Of a stretch of DNA of 11,897 nucleotides, positions 1 to 7,334 are shown piece after piece; position 1 is the stretch's first letter, and each line of letters begins with the position of its first letter. The stretch comes from a bacterium. GTDB taxonomy: Bacteria > Verrucomicrobiota > Verrucomicrobiia > Chthoniobacterales > Terrimicrobiaceae. The position numbers were made by a program, and so were the translations under genes. Location of the stretch: positions 1 through 11,897 of the forward strand of contig RFZT01000045.1 of the NCBI GenBank assembly GCA_009920585.1, given 5' to 3'. The notes under the pieces are model-generated. The model saw only the letters and a list, made by a program, of their open reading frames with translations, did no database searches and was not told the origin of the DNA.

Positions 1-1068
1 TTGATCGACAGTCGGTGCCTCAACTTTCACCTGTTGGAAGCGGCGTTCCAGAGCGGCATCCTTCTCGATGTATTTACGATACTCGTTGAGAGTTGTGGCT
101 CCGATGCACTGCAACTCCCCGCGACTGAGGGCAGGCTTGATGATATTTGAGGCGTCCATGGCTCCCTCGGCGGAACCGGCACCCACGATCGTGTGAAGCT
201 CATCAATGAAAAGGATCACGTTTTTATTGCGACGGATCTCGTCCATCACAGCCTTGATGCGCTCTTCAAATTGTCCGCGATACTTCGTTCCCGCGACCAT
301 CAGAGCAAGGTCGAGCGTGATGACTCGTTTGTCATGGAGAAGCTCAGGGACATTGCCGGAGACGATTTCTTGAGCGAGGCCCTCTGCGATCGCTGTTTTG
401 CCAACACCAGCTTCACCGATGAGGACAGGGTTGTTTTTGGTACGGCGGCAGAGAATTTGAATGATGCGCTCGATCTCGTCTGCACGACCGATGACGGGAT
501 CCAGTTCGCCTTTGCGGGCCTGCTCGGTGAGGTCGCGACCGAAGGATTTGAGTGCGGGCGTTTTCCCCTCGCGGCGGCTCGATGGAGCTCCCTCCGCTGG
601 CATTGTGTCGCCCTCTTCTTCTGGTGCAAAATTGGGATCAAGCTCCCTGAGTATCTCGTTGCGGGTCCGCTCAATGTCGACTTCGAGAGTTTTAAGAACC
701 TTAGCTGCAACTCCCTCGCCCTCGCGCAAAAGACCTAAAAGAACGTGCTCGGTCCCCACGTAGGAATGCTGAAGGCTTTTGGCTTCCTTCCCGGCAAGGG
801 CGAGAACTTTTTTCACACGAGGGGTGTAAGGAATATTCCCAACCATCTTCGTCTCTGGGCCGGAGCCGACCTGCTTTTCGACCTCCATGCGCACGGTCTC
901 GAGGTCGAGGCCCATCTTTTGGAGAACATTAACAGCCACACCTTGGCCGAGTTTGATGAGGCCGAGAAGAAGATGCTCGGTTCCCACGTAGTTGTGGTTG
1001 AACCTATCAGCTTCTTTGCGGGCCAGAGCGAGCACTTGCTGTGCCCGTGGAGTGAAGTTGTTCATCAT
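1..1068 (-). CDS. clpC: ClpC, Hsp100 AAA+ unfoldase of the ClpCP protease (N-terminal part; runs off the window)
   Basis: ATP-driven unfoldase that feeds substrates to ClpP in the cytoplasm. In bacteria with McsB it recognises arginine-phosphorylated proteins. The visible 356 residues open with two Clp_N repeats (each with a YVGTEHLLLGL-like core, near residues 27-37 and 103-113), a linker, then the first AAA+ module: Walker A GEAGVGKT at 218-225 and Walker B VILFIDE at 284-290. The second AAA+ module and C-terminus lie beyond position 1. Two consecutive ATGs (1068 and 1065) give M-M-N-N-F; the first overlaps the mcsB stop as ATGA, the second as TGATG, so translational coupling is likely. There is no Shine-Dalgarno, only an A-run. 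It is the last visible gene of ilvE-mcsA-mcsB-clpC. ClpC rather than ClpB is supported by the N-repeat sequences and the mcs neighbours. Confidence 0.96.
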   Translation of the reverse strand, partial: MMNNFTPRAQQVLALARKEADRFNHNYVGTEHLLLGLIKLGQGVAVNVLQKMGLDLETVRMEVEKQVGSGPETKMVGNIPYTPRVKKVLALAGKEAKSLQHSYVGTEHVLLGLLREGEGVAAKVLKTLEVDIERTRNEILRELDPNFAPEEEGDTMPAEGAPSSRREGKTPALKSFGRDLTEQARKGELDPVIGRADEIERIIQILCRRTKNNPVLIGEAGVGKTAIAEGLAQEIVSGNVPELLHDKRVITLDLALMVAGTKYRGQFEERIKAVMDEIRRNKNVILFIDELHTIVGAGSAEGAMDASNIIKPALSRGELQCIGATTLNEYRKYIEKDAALERRFQQVKVEAPTVDQ

Positions 1069-2177
1069 TTTTTTTCGTTGGTGGCAGGGGTTGGAATTTT
1101 AAGTCTGTCGATATCCGGCTGCGGAACCTGTAGCAACTTGGCGCGGATTATCGTTGCGCGCAAGGCGTCCCTTTCTTCGGAAGACATTTTTTGAGTTTGC
1201 GCACCTTTTTGGAGATGGGCCGGTTGGGTTTCTATGAAAAGCTCGTCAATCGGAAAGCGATGCGCGTCAGGAAAAACGCAAAGATCAATGCCCAGCTTGA
1301 TAATCGAAAGAAGATTGAGCGCTTCCTTGGAGCTCATCGAATAAGCTTGCGAGAGTAATCCGTAAGCTCGGCCGACTTGATCGTGAAGTGTGATCGGTTT
1401 GCGCTGCGCCAGAAGAGCGCGGGCATTTTGTTCATGCTCGATGATCTGCTCGATCACGCGGTTCAGTCTTCCAATGATTTCCTCCTCAGCCTCACCCAAG
1501 GTCGTTTGGTTGGAAACTTGAAAAAGGTTGCCCATGGCTTCAGTCCCCTCCCCATGCAAACCGCGAACAGCGAGGCCGATTTTATTGACGGAATTGATGA
1601 TTTTGTTGATTTGGTCACTCATCACCAACCCCGGAAGGTGAAGCATCGCTGATGCCCTCATTCCCGTACCCACATTGGATGGGCAAGCGGTGAGGTAGCC
1701 GAGACGGGCGTCGAAGGCAAAATCCAAAACGTCTTCCAACTCGCTATCCACGCGGTTGATCATTTCGTAAACTTTATCCAACTGGAGCCCACAGCAGATC
1801 GCTTGCATGCGAAGGTGGTCCTCCTCGTTGATCATGACGCTGAGGGACTGCGGCGCATTCATCACAACGGCGCTACCGACACCCTTAGCGGCGTGCTCGC
1901 GACTGATCAAATGCCGCTCGACGAGCACTTGCTTTTCCAAAGAAGAAAGGGTCTCAAGATTCTCGGAGTAGGATTCCGCCATCTCTGGCAAATGCTCGAC
2001 GGCATCTTTCACCTGCTTCACCACCTCGAGGCGCTCCGCTTTTTTGGCCCATCCTGGAAAGGGTTTTTTGCTCAGGTTCCGAGCTAGGCGAACGCGACTG
2101 CTGACAACGATCTGGCGATTCGGTCCGTCGCCGGAGAGCCACTCACCGCTATTTGCGATAATGCGAGAGAACTTCAT
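1065..2177 (-). CDS. mcsB: McsB, protein arginine kinase
   Basis: Phosphorylates arginine residues on proteins, marking them for ClpCP; it is related to phosphagen (creatine/arginine) kinases. The 370 residues match full family length. Visible kinase motifs: SSRVRLARN (26-34), INEEDHLRMQ (116-125, with the glutamate expected to activate the guanidinium), CPSNVGTGMRAS (165-176), RGLHGEG (205-211) and SNQTTLG (222-228), which form the nucleotide and guanidino sites. A C-terminal segment from about 265 (DQVGRAYGLLSQA, then SSKEALNLLS) corresponds to the phosphoarginine-binding part of McsB. No key motif looks damaged, so it should be active. The ATG overlaps the mcsA stop as ATGA and the TGA overlaps the clpC start, so all three are probably translated at coupled levels. 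No cognate arginine phosphatase (YwlE type) is visible in the window. Confidence 0.96.
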   Translation of the reverse strand: MKFSRIIANSGEWLSGDGPNRQIVVSSRVRLARNLSKKPFPGWAKKAERLEVVKQVKDAVEHLPEMAESYSENLETLSSLEKQVLVERHLISREHAAKGVGSAVVMNAPQSLSVMINEEDHLRMQAICCGLQLDKVYEMINRVDSELEDVLDFAFDARLGYLTACPSNVGTGMRASAMLHLPGLVMSDQINKIINSVNKIGLAVRGLHGEGTEAMGNLFQVSNQTTLGEAEEEIIGRLNRVIEQIIEHEQNARALLAQRKPITLHDQVGRAYGLLSQAYSMSSKEALNLLSIIKLGIDLCVFPDAHRFPIDELFIETQPAHLQKGAQTQKMSSEERDALRATIIRAKLLQVPQPDIDRLKIPTPATNEKK

Positions 2178-2665
2178 TTGGGCAACTCGGCCTCCACTTG
2201 TTTGATTTGGTCGCGCAAGTTGGCCGCGAGTTCGAATTCTTCGGATTCAATCGCTTTGCTCAGGTTGGCTTGAAGAGATTTGATTTTTTCTCCATGAACC
2301 CTTGCCGCGCGATAGGCGACGGGCGCTTTGCCTGTGTGCGTGGTTCCTTTGTGCATGTTTTTGAGCATCGGCTCGATGCCTTCGGCAAAGACTTCGTAGC
2401 AGTGACTGCAACCAAGGCGTCCGGTTTTTTTGAAATCCGCTTGAGTGAATCCGCAGACCCCGCATTTGACTGCAGCGGGCGATTTTTCAATTTCCTGCGA
2501 GGCACCAATACCCAGAAGAAGATCCGCCAAAGCAAATCCGGTCGGGTCGTTGACTCCTTTTTCTTTGGAGCAAGCCTCGCACAAATTCACCTTTTGCATT
2601 TTCCCTTCGACAATTTGCGTGAGGAAAACTGTGGCTTCCTTGGACTGGCAGACATCGCATTGCAT
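2174..2665 (-). CDS. mcsA: McsA, zinc-finger/UVR-motif activator of McsB
   Basis: Small adaptor that binds and activates McsB and, in Firmicutes, helps control the clpC operon. The 163 residues carry four CxxC pairs (C3/C6, C29/C32, C68/C71, C86/C89), expected to bind two zinc ions. A C-terminal UVR motif follows (about 126-161: EKIKSLQANLSKAIESEEFE, then AANLRDQIKQ), the element shared with UvrB/UvrC that mediates protein contacts. The ATG lies four bases after the ilvE stop with only a weak AAGAA upstream, and the TGA overlaps the mcsB ATG. The gene order mcsA-mcsB-clpC matches the Bacillus order, but ctsR is missing. Also annotated in databases as 'UvrB/UvrC motif-containing protein'. Confidence 0.93.
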   Translation of the reverse strand: MQCDVCQSKEATVFLTQIVEGKMQKVNLCEACSKEKGVNDPTGFALADLLLGIGASQEIEKSPAAVKCGVCGFTQADFKKTGRLGCSHCYEVFAEGIEPMLKNMHKGTTHTGKAPVAYRAARVHGEKIKSLQANLSKAIESEEFELAANLRDQIKQVEAELPK

Positions 2666-2669
2666 ATTC

Positions 2670-3542
2670 TTATTTATAAATCGGCTCGCCGCTCGATGCT
2701 GTCAACTCGCGGAAACGTGCGATGAGCTTGCGTGTAAGCGGGCCTGGTGTGCCAGAACCGATCGCGCGCGTATCCAGCTTCACCGCAGGAATGATCTCGG
2801 CCGCCGTCCCCGTGAGGAAGCATTCGTCGGCCGTGAAAATATCGTAGCGGGTCATATTTGGCTCAAGGATGGTGATCCCAAGCTCGGCGGCCATTTCAAA
2901 AACCACATTGCGGGTCACTCCCGAAAGAGCTCCCGAAGAAATCGGCGGGGTGTAAATGATGCCTTTTTTGACCGTGAAAATATTGTCTCCCGTGCACTCG
3001 GAGACGAACCCTTGCTCATTGAGCATGAGACCCTCGCCCGCGCCGGCGTGCTGGGCTTCGATTTTGGCCATGACGTTGTTGAGGTAGTTGAGGGACTTCA
3101 CCATCGGGCTCAGCGCCCCGTGAGGAATGCGGCGAGTCGCACAGGTCACAACCTCGAGGCCTTTTTCGTATTTTTCTTCAGAGTAGAGAGTGATCTTCGA
3201 TGCAATGATGAACACGGTTGCTCTTGGGCAGAGGGCGGGGTTCAACCCCAGATCGCCGCATCCACGCGTCACCACCAAACGCACATAGCCATCGCGGAGT
3301 TCGTTGAGGCGGATCGTTTGCAGGAGCGCCTCGATGAGCGTCTGTTTATCAAGACCGACGTTCAGGCAAATCGCATGAGAAGAGTCATAAAGCCGATCAA
3401 TGTGCTCCTCGAGTCGGAAGACCCGTCCGTTGTAAAAACGAATCCCTTCAAACACGCCGTCGCCGTAAAGCAGGCCATGGTCAAAAACAGATATTTTTGC
3501 GTTCTCCTTTTCGTAAAATTCGCCGTCGATATAAATCTTCAT
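2670..3542 (-). CDS. ilvE: Branched-chain amino acid aminotransferase (class IV PLP fold)
   Basis: Catalyses reversible transamination between leucine, isoleucine or valine and their 2-oxo acids, using pyridoxal phosphate and glutamate. The 290 residues are normal for fold-type IV enzymes. Recognisable: DHGLLYGDGVFEGIR (21-35), catalytic lysine K149 in MVKSLNYLNN, E182 in SECTGDNIF (expected to contact the PLP ring nitrogen), SGVTR (207-211, phosphate binding) and GTAAEIIPA (245-253). D-amino acid aminotransferase and aminodeoxychorismate lyase share the fold; the YGDGVFEGIR stretch and GTAAEI favour the branched-chain enzyme. The ATG at 3542 has no Shine-Dalgarno. It is the first gene after a 77-base gap with a candidate promoter and is followed four bases later by mcsA, so it appears to head the stress operon. 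Confidence 0.88.
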   Translation of the reverse strand: MKIYIDGEFYEKENAKISVFDHGLLYGDGVFEGIRFYNGRVFRLEEHIDRLYDSSHAICLNVGLDKQTLIEALLQTIRLNELRDGYVRLVVTRGCGDLGLNPALCPRATVFIIASKITLYSEEKYEKGLEVVTCATRRIPHGALSPMVKSLNYLNNVMAKIEAQHAGAGEGLMLNEQGFVSECTGDNIFTVKKGIIYTPPISSGALSGVTRNVVFEMAAELGITILEPNMTRYDIFTADECFLTGTAAEIIPAVKLDTRAIGSGTPGPLTRKLIARFRELTASSGEPIYK

Positions 3543-3586
3543 TGGGTGCTAAGGTGCGCAGGATGTTAAAATGCGCGAGGGTAATT

Positions 3587-3615
3587 ATTTTACGGACACC
3601 GGCGCCAGATCACAA
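3587..3615 (-). promoter_or_regulatory. Candidate sigma-70 promoter for ilvE-mcsA-mcsB-clpC
   Basis: On the minus strand TTGTGA (3615-3610), a 17-base spacer and TAAAAT (3592-3587) lie in the 77-base gap between folC and ilvE, about 45 bases before the ilvE ATG. Spacing is optimal and the two boxes match four and five of six consensus positions. No CtsR box and no complete CIRCE element is visible here. The call rests on sequence match only. Confidence 0.4.
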
Positions 3616-3619
3616 GCCA

Positions 3620-4801
3620 CTAAAAAGGGGATTTTTCCGCCAACTCAAGAACCTCGCCCGCAAGGTAAAGCGAACCCGTCACCAGAACCGGACGCGAACC
3701 CGATAACGCCAAGGCCAAACCGGCGGGCAAATTCTCGGCAATCATAGAAGGCACTAGGTCAAAACCGGAGAAGCTTTCTACAGTTGCCGAGCGTTCATTT
3801 CGGACCGGCACAAAAACAAAATCTGAAGCGATCTCAGCGAGCACCTTCAACATGCCCGCGTATTCTTTGTCCTGCAGTGCTCCGAATACCACCGTGGCTC
3901 GTTCATCTTGAAAAACCTCGCGCCACGTCTCCACAAGCGCGCGCGCGGAATGGAGATTGTGGGCCCCATCCAGCACCAATCGGTCACTCAGAAACTGAAA
4001 GCGTGCAGGCCAACTGACGCCCGCAAGCGCGCTAGAGACACATTCCTCGGAACACGCTATGCGTGCGGCTTGAAGCGCCGCCACCGCAAGGGCGGCATTC
4101 CACTTTTGATGATGCCCAGCCAGAGCGATTTCACCAGACCAAGGAGCACACACAAATTTGAGACGCGCTCCACACTCCAACGCCTTTGCCATTAGCACTG
4201 ATGCCGCCTCTGGAGCCTGCGGCGCGGAAACAACAGGAACCCCATCTTTGATGATTCCTGCTTTTTCTCCGGCAATCTCGGGAAGCGTTTCCCCAAGCCA
4301 AGACATATGATCCATCGCAATCGGGGTGATCACCGAGACGAGCGGAGTGATGGCATTCGTCGAATCCAATCGTCCGCCCATACCGGTCTCGAGCACAACA
4401 AAATCGCACCCCTGCGCGGCAAAATAATCCAGCGCCAAGATCGTCGCTATTTCAAAAAAAGTGGGGCCGTGCTCCCATTCCTCAACCGCGCCCCTGATCC
4501 GCGATAAACCAGATGCGGCGTGCGACTCGGAGATCATTTCGCCATCGACTCGAATCCTCTCACGAAAGTCTTTCAGGTGCGGAGAAGTGAAGAGTCCCAC
4601 GCGATAACCAGAACGCCGCAAAATGGCATCCAGCATAGCGCAGACCGATCCCTTGCCATTTGTTCCTGCGACATGGAGAAAACGGAGTTTTTTGTCGGGT
4701 CGGCCCAACGCATCCAAAAGCCGATGCGTTTTTTCCAAGCCGAACTTAATGCTCGATTCTCGCGTAGAGTAAAGCCACGCGAGGCCATCGTCCCAGGTCA
4801 C
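3620..4801 (-). CDS. folC: Bifunctional dihydrofolate synthase / folylpolyglutamate synthase
   Basis: Mur-ligase-family enzyme that adds glutamate to dihydropteroate and extends the polyglutamate tail of folates in the cytoplasm. The 393 residues contain the ATP loop GTNGKGS (46-52), TSPHL (72-76), ETGMGGRLDSTN (138-149), the lysine of GEKAGIIK (K180, carbamylated in family members), the family pattern HHQKWNAALAVAA (230-242) and LDGAHN (277-282). It is slightly short for the family (usually about 410-430), with the shortfall around the inter-domain region. The start is GTG, overlapping the accD stop as GTGA, which supports this start and translational coupling. Whether it has both activities or only one cannot be told from sequence. 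The pairing accD-folC is common in bacterial genomes. Confidence 0.94.
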   Translation of the reverse strand: MTWDDGLAWLYSTRESSIKFGLEKTHRLLDALGRPDKKLRFLHVAGTNGKGSVCAMLDAILRRSGYRVGLFTSPHLKDFRERIRVDGEMISESHAASGLSRIRGAVEEWEHGPTFFEIATILALDYFAAQGCDFVVLETGMGGRLDSTNAITPLVSVITPIAMDHMSWLGETLPEIAGEKAGIIKDGVPVVSAPQAPEAASVLMAKALECGARLKFVCAPWSGEIALAGHHQKWNAALAVAALQAARIACSEECVSSALAGVSWPARFQFLSDRLVLDGAHNLHSARALVETWREVFQDERATVVFGALQDKEYAGMLKVLAEIASDFVFVPVRNERSATVESFSGFDLVPSMIAENLPAGLALALSGSRPVLVTGSLYLAGEVLELAEKSPF

Positions 4802-5640
4802 TTTTGCCCCAGATATCCGAGGATGCTCCCGAGCGTGTCGCGCATCTTGTCGCGACTGACGATCAAGTCAACGAGCCCGTGCTTTTCCAAAAATTCCGCC
4901 GTTTGAAAATCGGATGGCAACGTCTGGTGGGTCGTTTCGCGAATCACTCGAGGGCCGGCAAACCCGATCATCGCCTTGGGTTCGGCAATAATGATGTCAC
5001 CCAGCGAGGCGTAACTGGCCATCACTCCAGCCGTGGTGGGATTCGTGAGAATGGTGATGTAAGGCAGGTTGGCTTGGGCATGCAGGGCGAGAGCGCCGCT
5101 GGTTTTGGCCATTTGCATGAGGCTGAGCATACCTTCATACATACGAGCTCCCCCCGAGGCGCAGACCAGAATGACGGGCATCTTGTTCTTGGTGGAATGC
5201 TCGATAATGCGAGTCACCTTTTCCCCAACGACAGATCCCATCGTGGCAGCGAGAAAATTGAAATCCATCACCCCAAGCCCCACCCGATGGTCATGGATAC
5301 GTCCTTCACCAGTGATAATCGCATCCACAAGGCCTGTCTTTTGTTTGTAACTTTGGAGACGGTCGGCATAGGTCGTCACACCCTTGAATCCAAGCGGATC
5401 CACGGAAGACATCGCTGCATCCATCTCTACAAAACTCTCTGCATCCACAAGGCTCTCGATGCGTTCGCTCGAACCCAGATTCATGTGATGATCGCATTTC
5501 GGACAAACCTGCAAATTCTCGGAAAGAGCGAGATTGTGAATCACCTCGCCGCACGCGGAGCACTTCGTCCAAAGACCGGTCGGCATTTCGCGGGTTTTTC
5601 CACCGAGTGAGCGGAGAATAGGTTTTTTAAAAATCGCCAT
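4798..5640 (-). CDS. accD: Acetyl-CoA carboxylase, carboxyltransferase subunit beta
   Basis: Beta half of the carboxyltransferase that moves CO2 from carboxybiotin to acetyl-CoA, making malonyl-CoA for fatty acid synthesis; it partners with AccA, which is not in this window. The 280 residues are normal length. An N-terminal zinc ribbon (C27/C30 and C46/C49) is followed by the crotonase-like carboxyltransferase fold with CASGGARMYEG (160-170), PTTAGVMASYASLGD (201-215) and GFAGPRVI (226-233). The ATG at 5640 follows comF by 26 bases with an A-rich stretch and no Shine-Dalgarno. The TGA overlaps the folC GTG. Its biotin dependence is loosely linked to the nearby bioA, but that gene is on the other strand. 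Confidence 0.97.
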   Translation of the reverse strand: MAIFKKPILRSLGGKTREMPTGLWTKCSACGEVIHNLALSENLQVCPKCDHHMNLGSSERIESLVDAESFVEMDAAMSSVDPLGFKGVTTYADRLQSYKQKTGLVDAIITGEGRIHDHRVGLGVMDFNFLAATMGSVVGEKVTRIIEHSTKNKMPVILVCASGGARMYEGMLSLMQMAKTSGALALHAQANLPYITILTNPTTAGVMASYASLGDIIIAEPKAMIGFAGPRVIRETTHQTLPSDFQTAEFLEKHGLVDLIVSRDKMRDTLGSILGYLGQK

Positions 5641-5666
5641 GGTTTTTTATGAGTGAGGTTTTTTTC

Positions 5667-6392
5667 TTAGCCACGGGCCACAGTGAGCGCCCGCACGCTG
5701 GAGGCCCCCCGCTCGAGAAGAACGGCAGCACAGGCATCGAGTGTCGATCCCGTCGTGAGCACGTCGTCCACAAGTAGGAGGTTTTTATTTGTTACATCGG
5801 CATTCTTGACCACTGAAAACGCATTCCGCAAGTTTTGCCTTCGATTCTTCCGATCAAGAGCGGTTTGCGTGGTCGTGTAACGTCGTCGCTCCAGCGCCGA
5901 TAGAACAGGAATAGCCGTCCTGCGGGATAAATTTTCAGCGATCACAGCAGCCTGATTGTATTCTCTTTCGCGCAATCGTTTGGGATGTAACGGAACCGGC
6001 ACAAGCGCATCAAATTCCTCGTCCACCAATCGCGAATCCTCGAGTCCCTCGGCGGCAATTTGGGCCAATACCCGAGCCAGCCAGATTTCCTTACCATATT
6101 TGATGCGATGGATGAGGTCACGGATGACCGAGCGACTTCGGACGACGGCGACCGCACACTCGAAGTAAAACGCCTCGCCTCGACAATTCGGACAGGTGAA
6201 TTCCCCCGTCAAACAATCGTAGGGCTGGGAGCAGGACTCGCAGCGGGGAGCCTTGATCCGTTCGATGAGCGCCTCGCAATCGCTGCAAAAATCCATCCCC
6301 GCCTCCAACCGCGTCTTGCAGTGCGCGCAATGGGGCGGAAAAAAAAGCGTCGCTAGTGGCTCAAGCGCTTCGGTGATCGTTTTTTTCAACAT
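5667..6392 (-). CDS. comF: ComF/GntX-family phosphoribosyltransferase-like protein
   Basis: ComF proteins take part in DNA uptake during competence in several bacteria; their exact reaction is not settled. The 241 residues show an N-terminal zinc region with four CxxC pairs (C22/C25, C36/C39, C51/C54, C67/C70). A phosphoribosyltransferase fold follows, with VPVPLHPKRLREREYNQ (131-147) and the PRPP loop LLLVDDVLTTGST (205-217). The only ATG ahead of the first cysteine pair is at 6392, which makes the gene overlap the 3' end of the CPBP gene by 32 bases. No other competence gene is visible, so a role in transformation here is inference; some homologues are called 'double zinc ribbon and phosphoribosyltransferase' proteins. 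Confidence 0.9.
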   Translation of the reverse strand: MLKKTITEALEPLATLFFPPHCAHCKTRLEAGMDFCSDCEALIERIKAPRCESCSQPYDCLTGEFTCPNCRGEAFYFECAVAVVRSRSVIRDLIHRIKYGKEIWLARVLAQIAAEGLEDSRLVDEEFDALVPVPLHPKRLREREYNQAAVIAENLSRRTAIPVLSALERRRYTTTQTALDRKNRRQNLRNAFSVVKNADVTNKNLLLVDDVLTTGSTLDACAAVLLERGASSVRALTVARG

Positions 6393-7302
6393 GCCGGAGT
6401 CGCGATAAAACCAGGGCCCATGTCAGACAAAGAAAAACGAGCGGAACCAACCCCGTTGGCACGGCTCCGCTCACGACGTTCGGCCCCGTCCACGGAAGCA
6501 GCGCCTCCGGAGATTTGGCATTAAACTTCGCAAGGAGTTCCAGACCCTTCTGAGCAAAGATCCATCCTGCATGAAGACCGATCGGGAGATATAGCGACCG
6601 CGTCCGAGCGGCAGCCACACCCAAAATCAGACCCGCAACAAGAAGGGAAAGAAATCCCCATCCCAGCAACGGCCACGGCGGCGCGCTCGAGAACGCTAGC
6701 GGGATCTGCTCAAACCCGCTCGACCAAGTCACAGGTCCACCGCTCACGGACTTCGATGTTTTGACAAAATGAACAACGCTGAAGATGACGGCGGATACAA
6801 GCAACGCCGACCAGCGCTTCATGGCCATCAGGCACAGACCTAGTATCACTCCACGGAAAAAAAACTCTTCCAGCAAAGATACCACGGCAGCCGAAGCGGC
6901 GATCGGAAGGAAACGTGCGAAGTCCACCGGACCGCGAAGGCTCCATATACCCTGCCGCACATAGATCACCCCCATCAAAACAACCGGCAATAGGGCCAGC
7001 ACGAAACCCGCAATCAAATCGCCCCTCCAGCGCCCATTCGGAGCAATTCCCAACTCGCGGAGGTGGCGAATACCGATCCAACGAAAGGCAGGCCAGAGGA
7101 GGATCAACGCACTCACCTGCACACTACGGCTGAAATAACGGTGAAAAGGAAAGCCTTTGACTAGGGGTAAAAAACCTTCCTGTGAAAGCCACGTTCCAGC
7201 CCAGTAAAGCGGTGGCGACACAATGCAAGCCGCTAAAAGAACCGCGCCCACATATCCGAAAAGCCGGAGAAGATTTTGAAAATGGGTGGAATTCGAATTC
7301 AC
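6361..7302 (-). CDS. CPBP-family intramembrane metalloprotease (Rce1/CaaX-like)
   Basis: Multi-pass membrane protein of 313 residues with several hydrophobic segments (roughly 14-36, 61-78, 94-114, 132-160, 165-180, 212-232, 238-250, 281-300). It carries the CPBP signature: EEFFFR with E145, E146 and R150, H178 in FSVVHF and H244 in GLHAGW, which form the metal-dependent active site in Rce1 relatives. All signature residues are present, so it could be catalytic. Substrates are unknown; family members act in bacteriocin self-immunity, protein processing or have no known role. The start is GTG at 7302; no ATG occurs before residue 110. It opens the CPBP-comF-accD-folC block and diverges from bioA across 32 bases. 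The C-terminal end overlaps comF by 32 bases. Confidence 0.85.
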   Translation of the reverse strand: MNSNSTHFQNLLRLFGYVGAVLLAACIVSPPLYWAGTWLSQEGFLPLVKGFPFHRYFSRSVQVSALILLWPAFRWIGIRHLRELGIAPNGRWRGDLIAGFVLALLPVVLMGVIYVRQGIWSLRGPVDFARFLPIAASAAVVSLLEEFFFRGVILGLCLMAMKRWSALLVSAVIFSVVHFVKTSKSVSGGPVTWSSGFEQIPLAFSSAPPWPLLGWGFLSLLVAGLILGVAAARTRSLYLPIGLHAGWIFAQKGLELLAKFNAKSPEALLPWTGPNVVSGAVPTGLVPLVFLCLTWALVLSRLRHVEKNDHRSA

Positions 7303-7334
7303 TCACTTGTCTCTATGCTATAAACCCATTCGCT
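7303..7334. promoter_or_regulatory. Very short divergent promoter region between the CPBP gene and bioA
   Basis: Only 32 bases separate the two divergent starts. They hold one AT-rich core, TATGCTATAAA (7314-7324), which reads TTTATAGCATA on the other strand, so candidate -10 boxes for both directions overlap (TATAAA or TATGCT forward; TATAGC or TAGCAT reverse). No convincing -35 box exists at standard spacing on either side. Predicted transcripts would have leaders of a few bases at most. Alternatively the promoters lie inside the opposite coding regions. Confidence 0.35.

Noticed and set aside
3543..3556. Half of a CIRCE heat-shock element (TTAGCAC) just before ilvE
   Set aside because: The second arm (GAGTGCTAA) is absent, so there is no inverted repeat for HrcA.
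2445..3569. Long plus-strand open frame of 374 codons
   Set aside because: It lies antisense to ilvE and the start of mcsA, both of which have complete family motifs; the translated product shows no recognisable domain.
4804..5610. Plus-strand open frame of 268 codons
   Set aside because: Antisense shadow of accD, rich in His and Arg as expected for the mirror of a GC-rich coding strand.
7182..7334. N-terminal extension of bioA by 51 codons
   Set aside because: The extension is antisense to the CPBP coding region, has no family similarity, and BioA proteins normally begin shortly before WHPFT.
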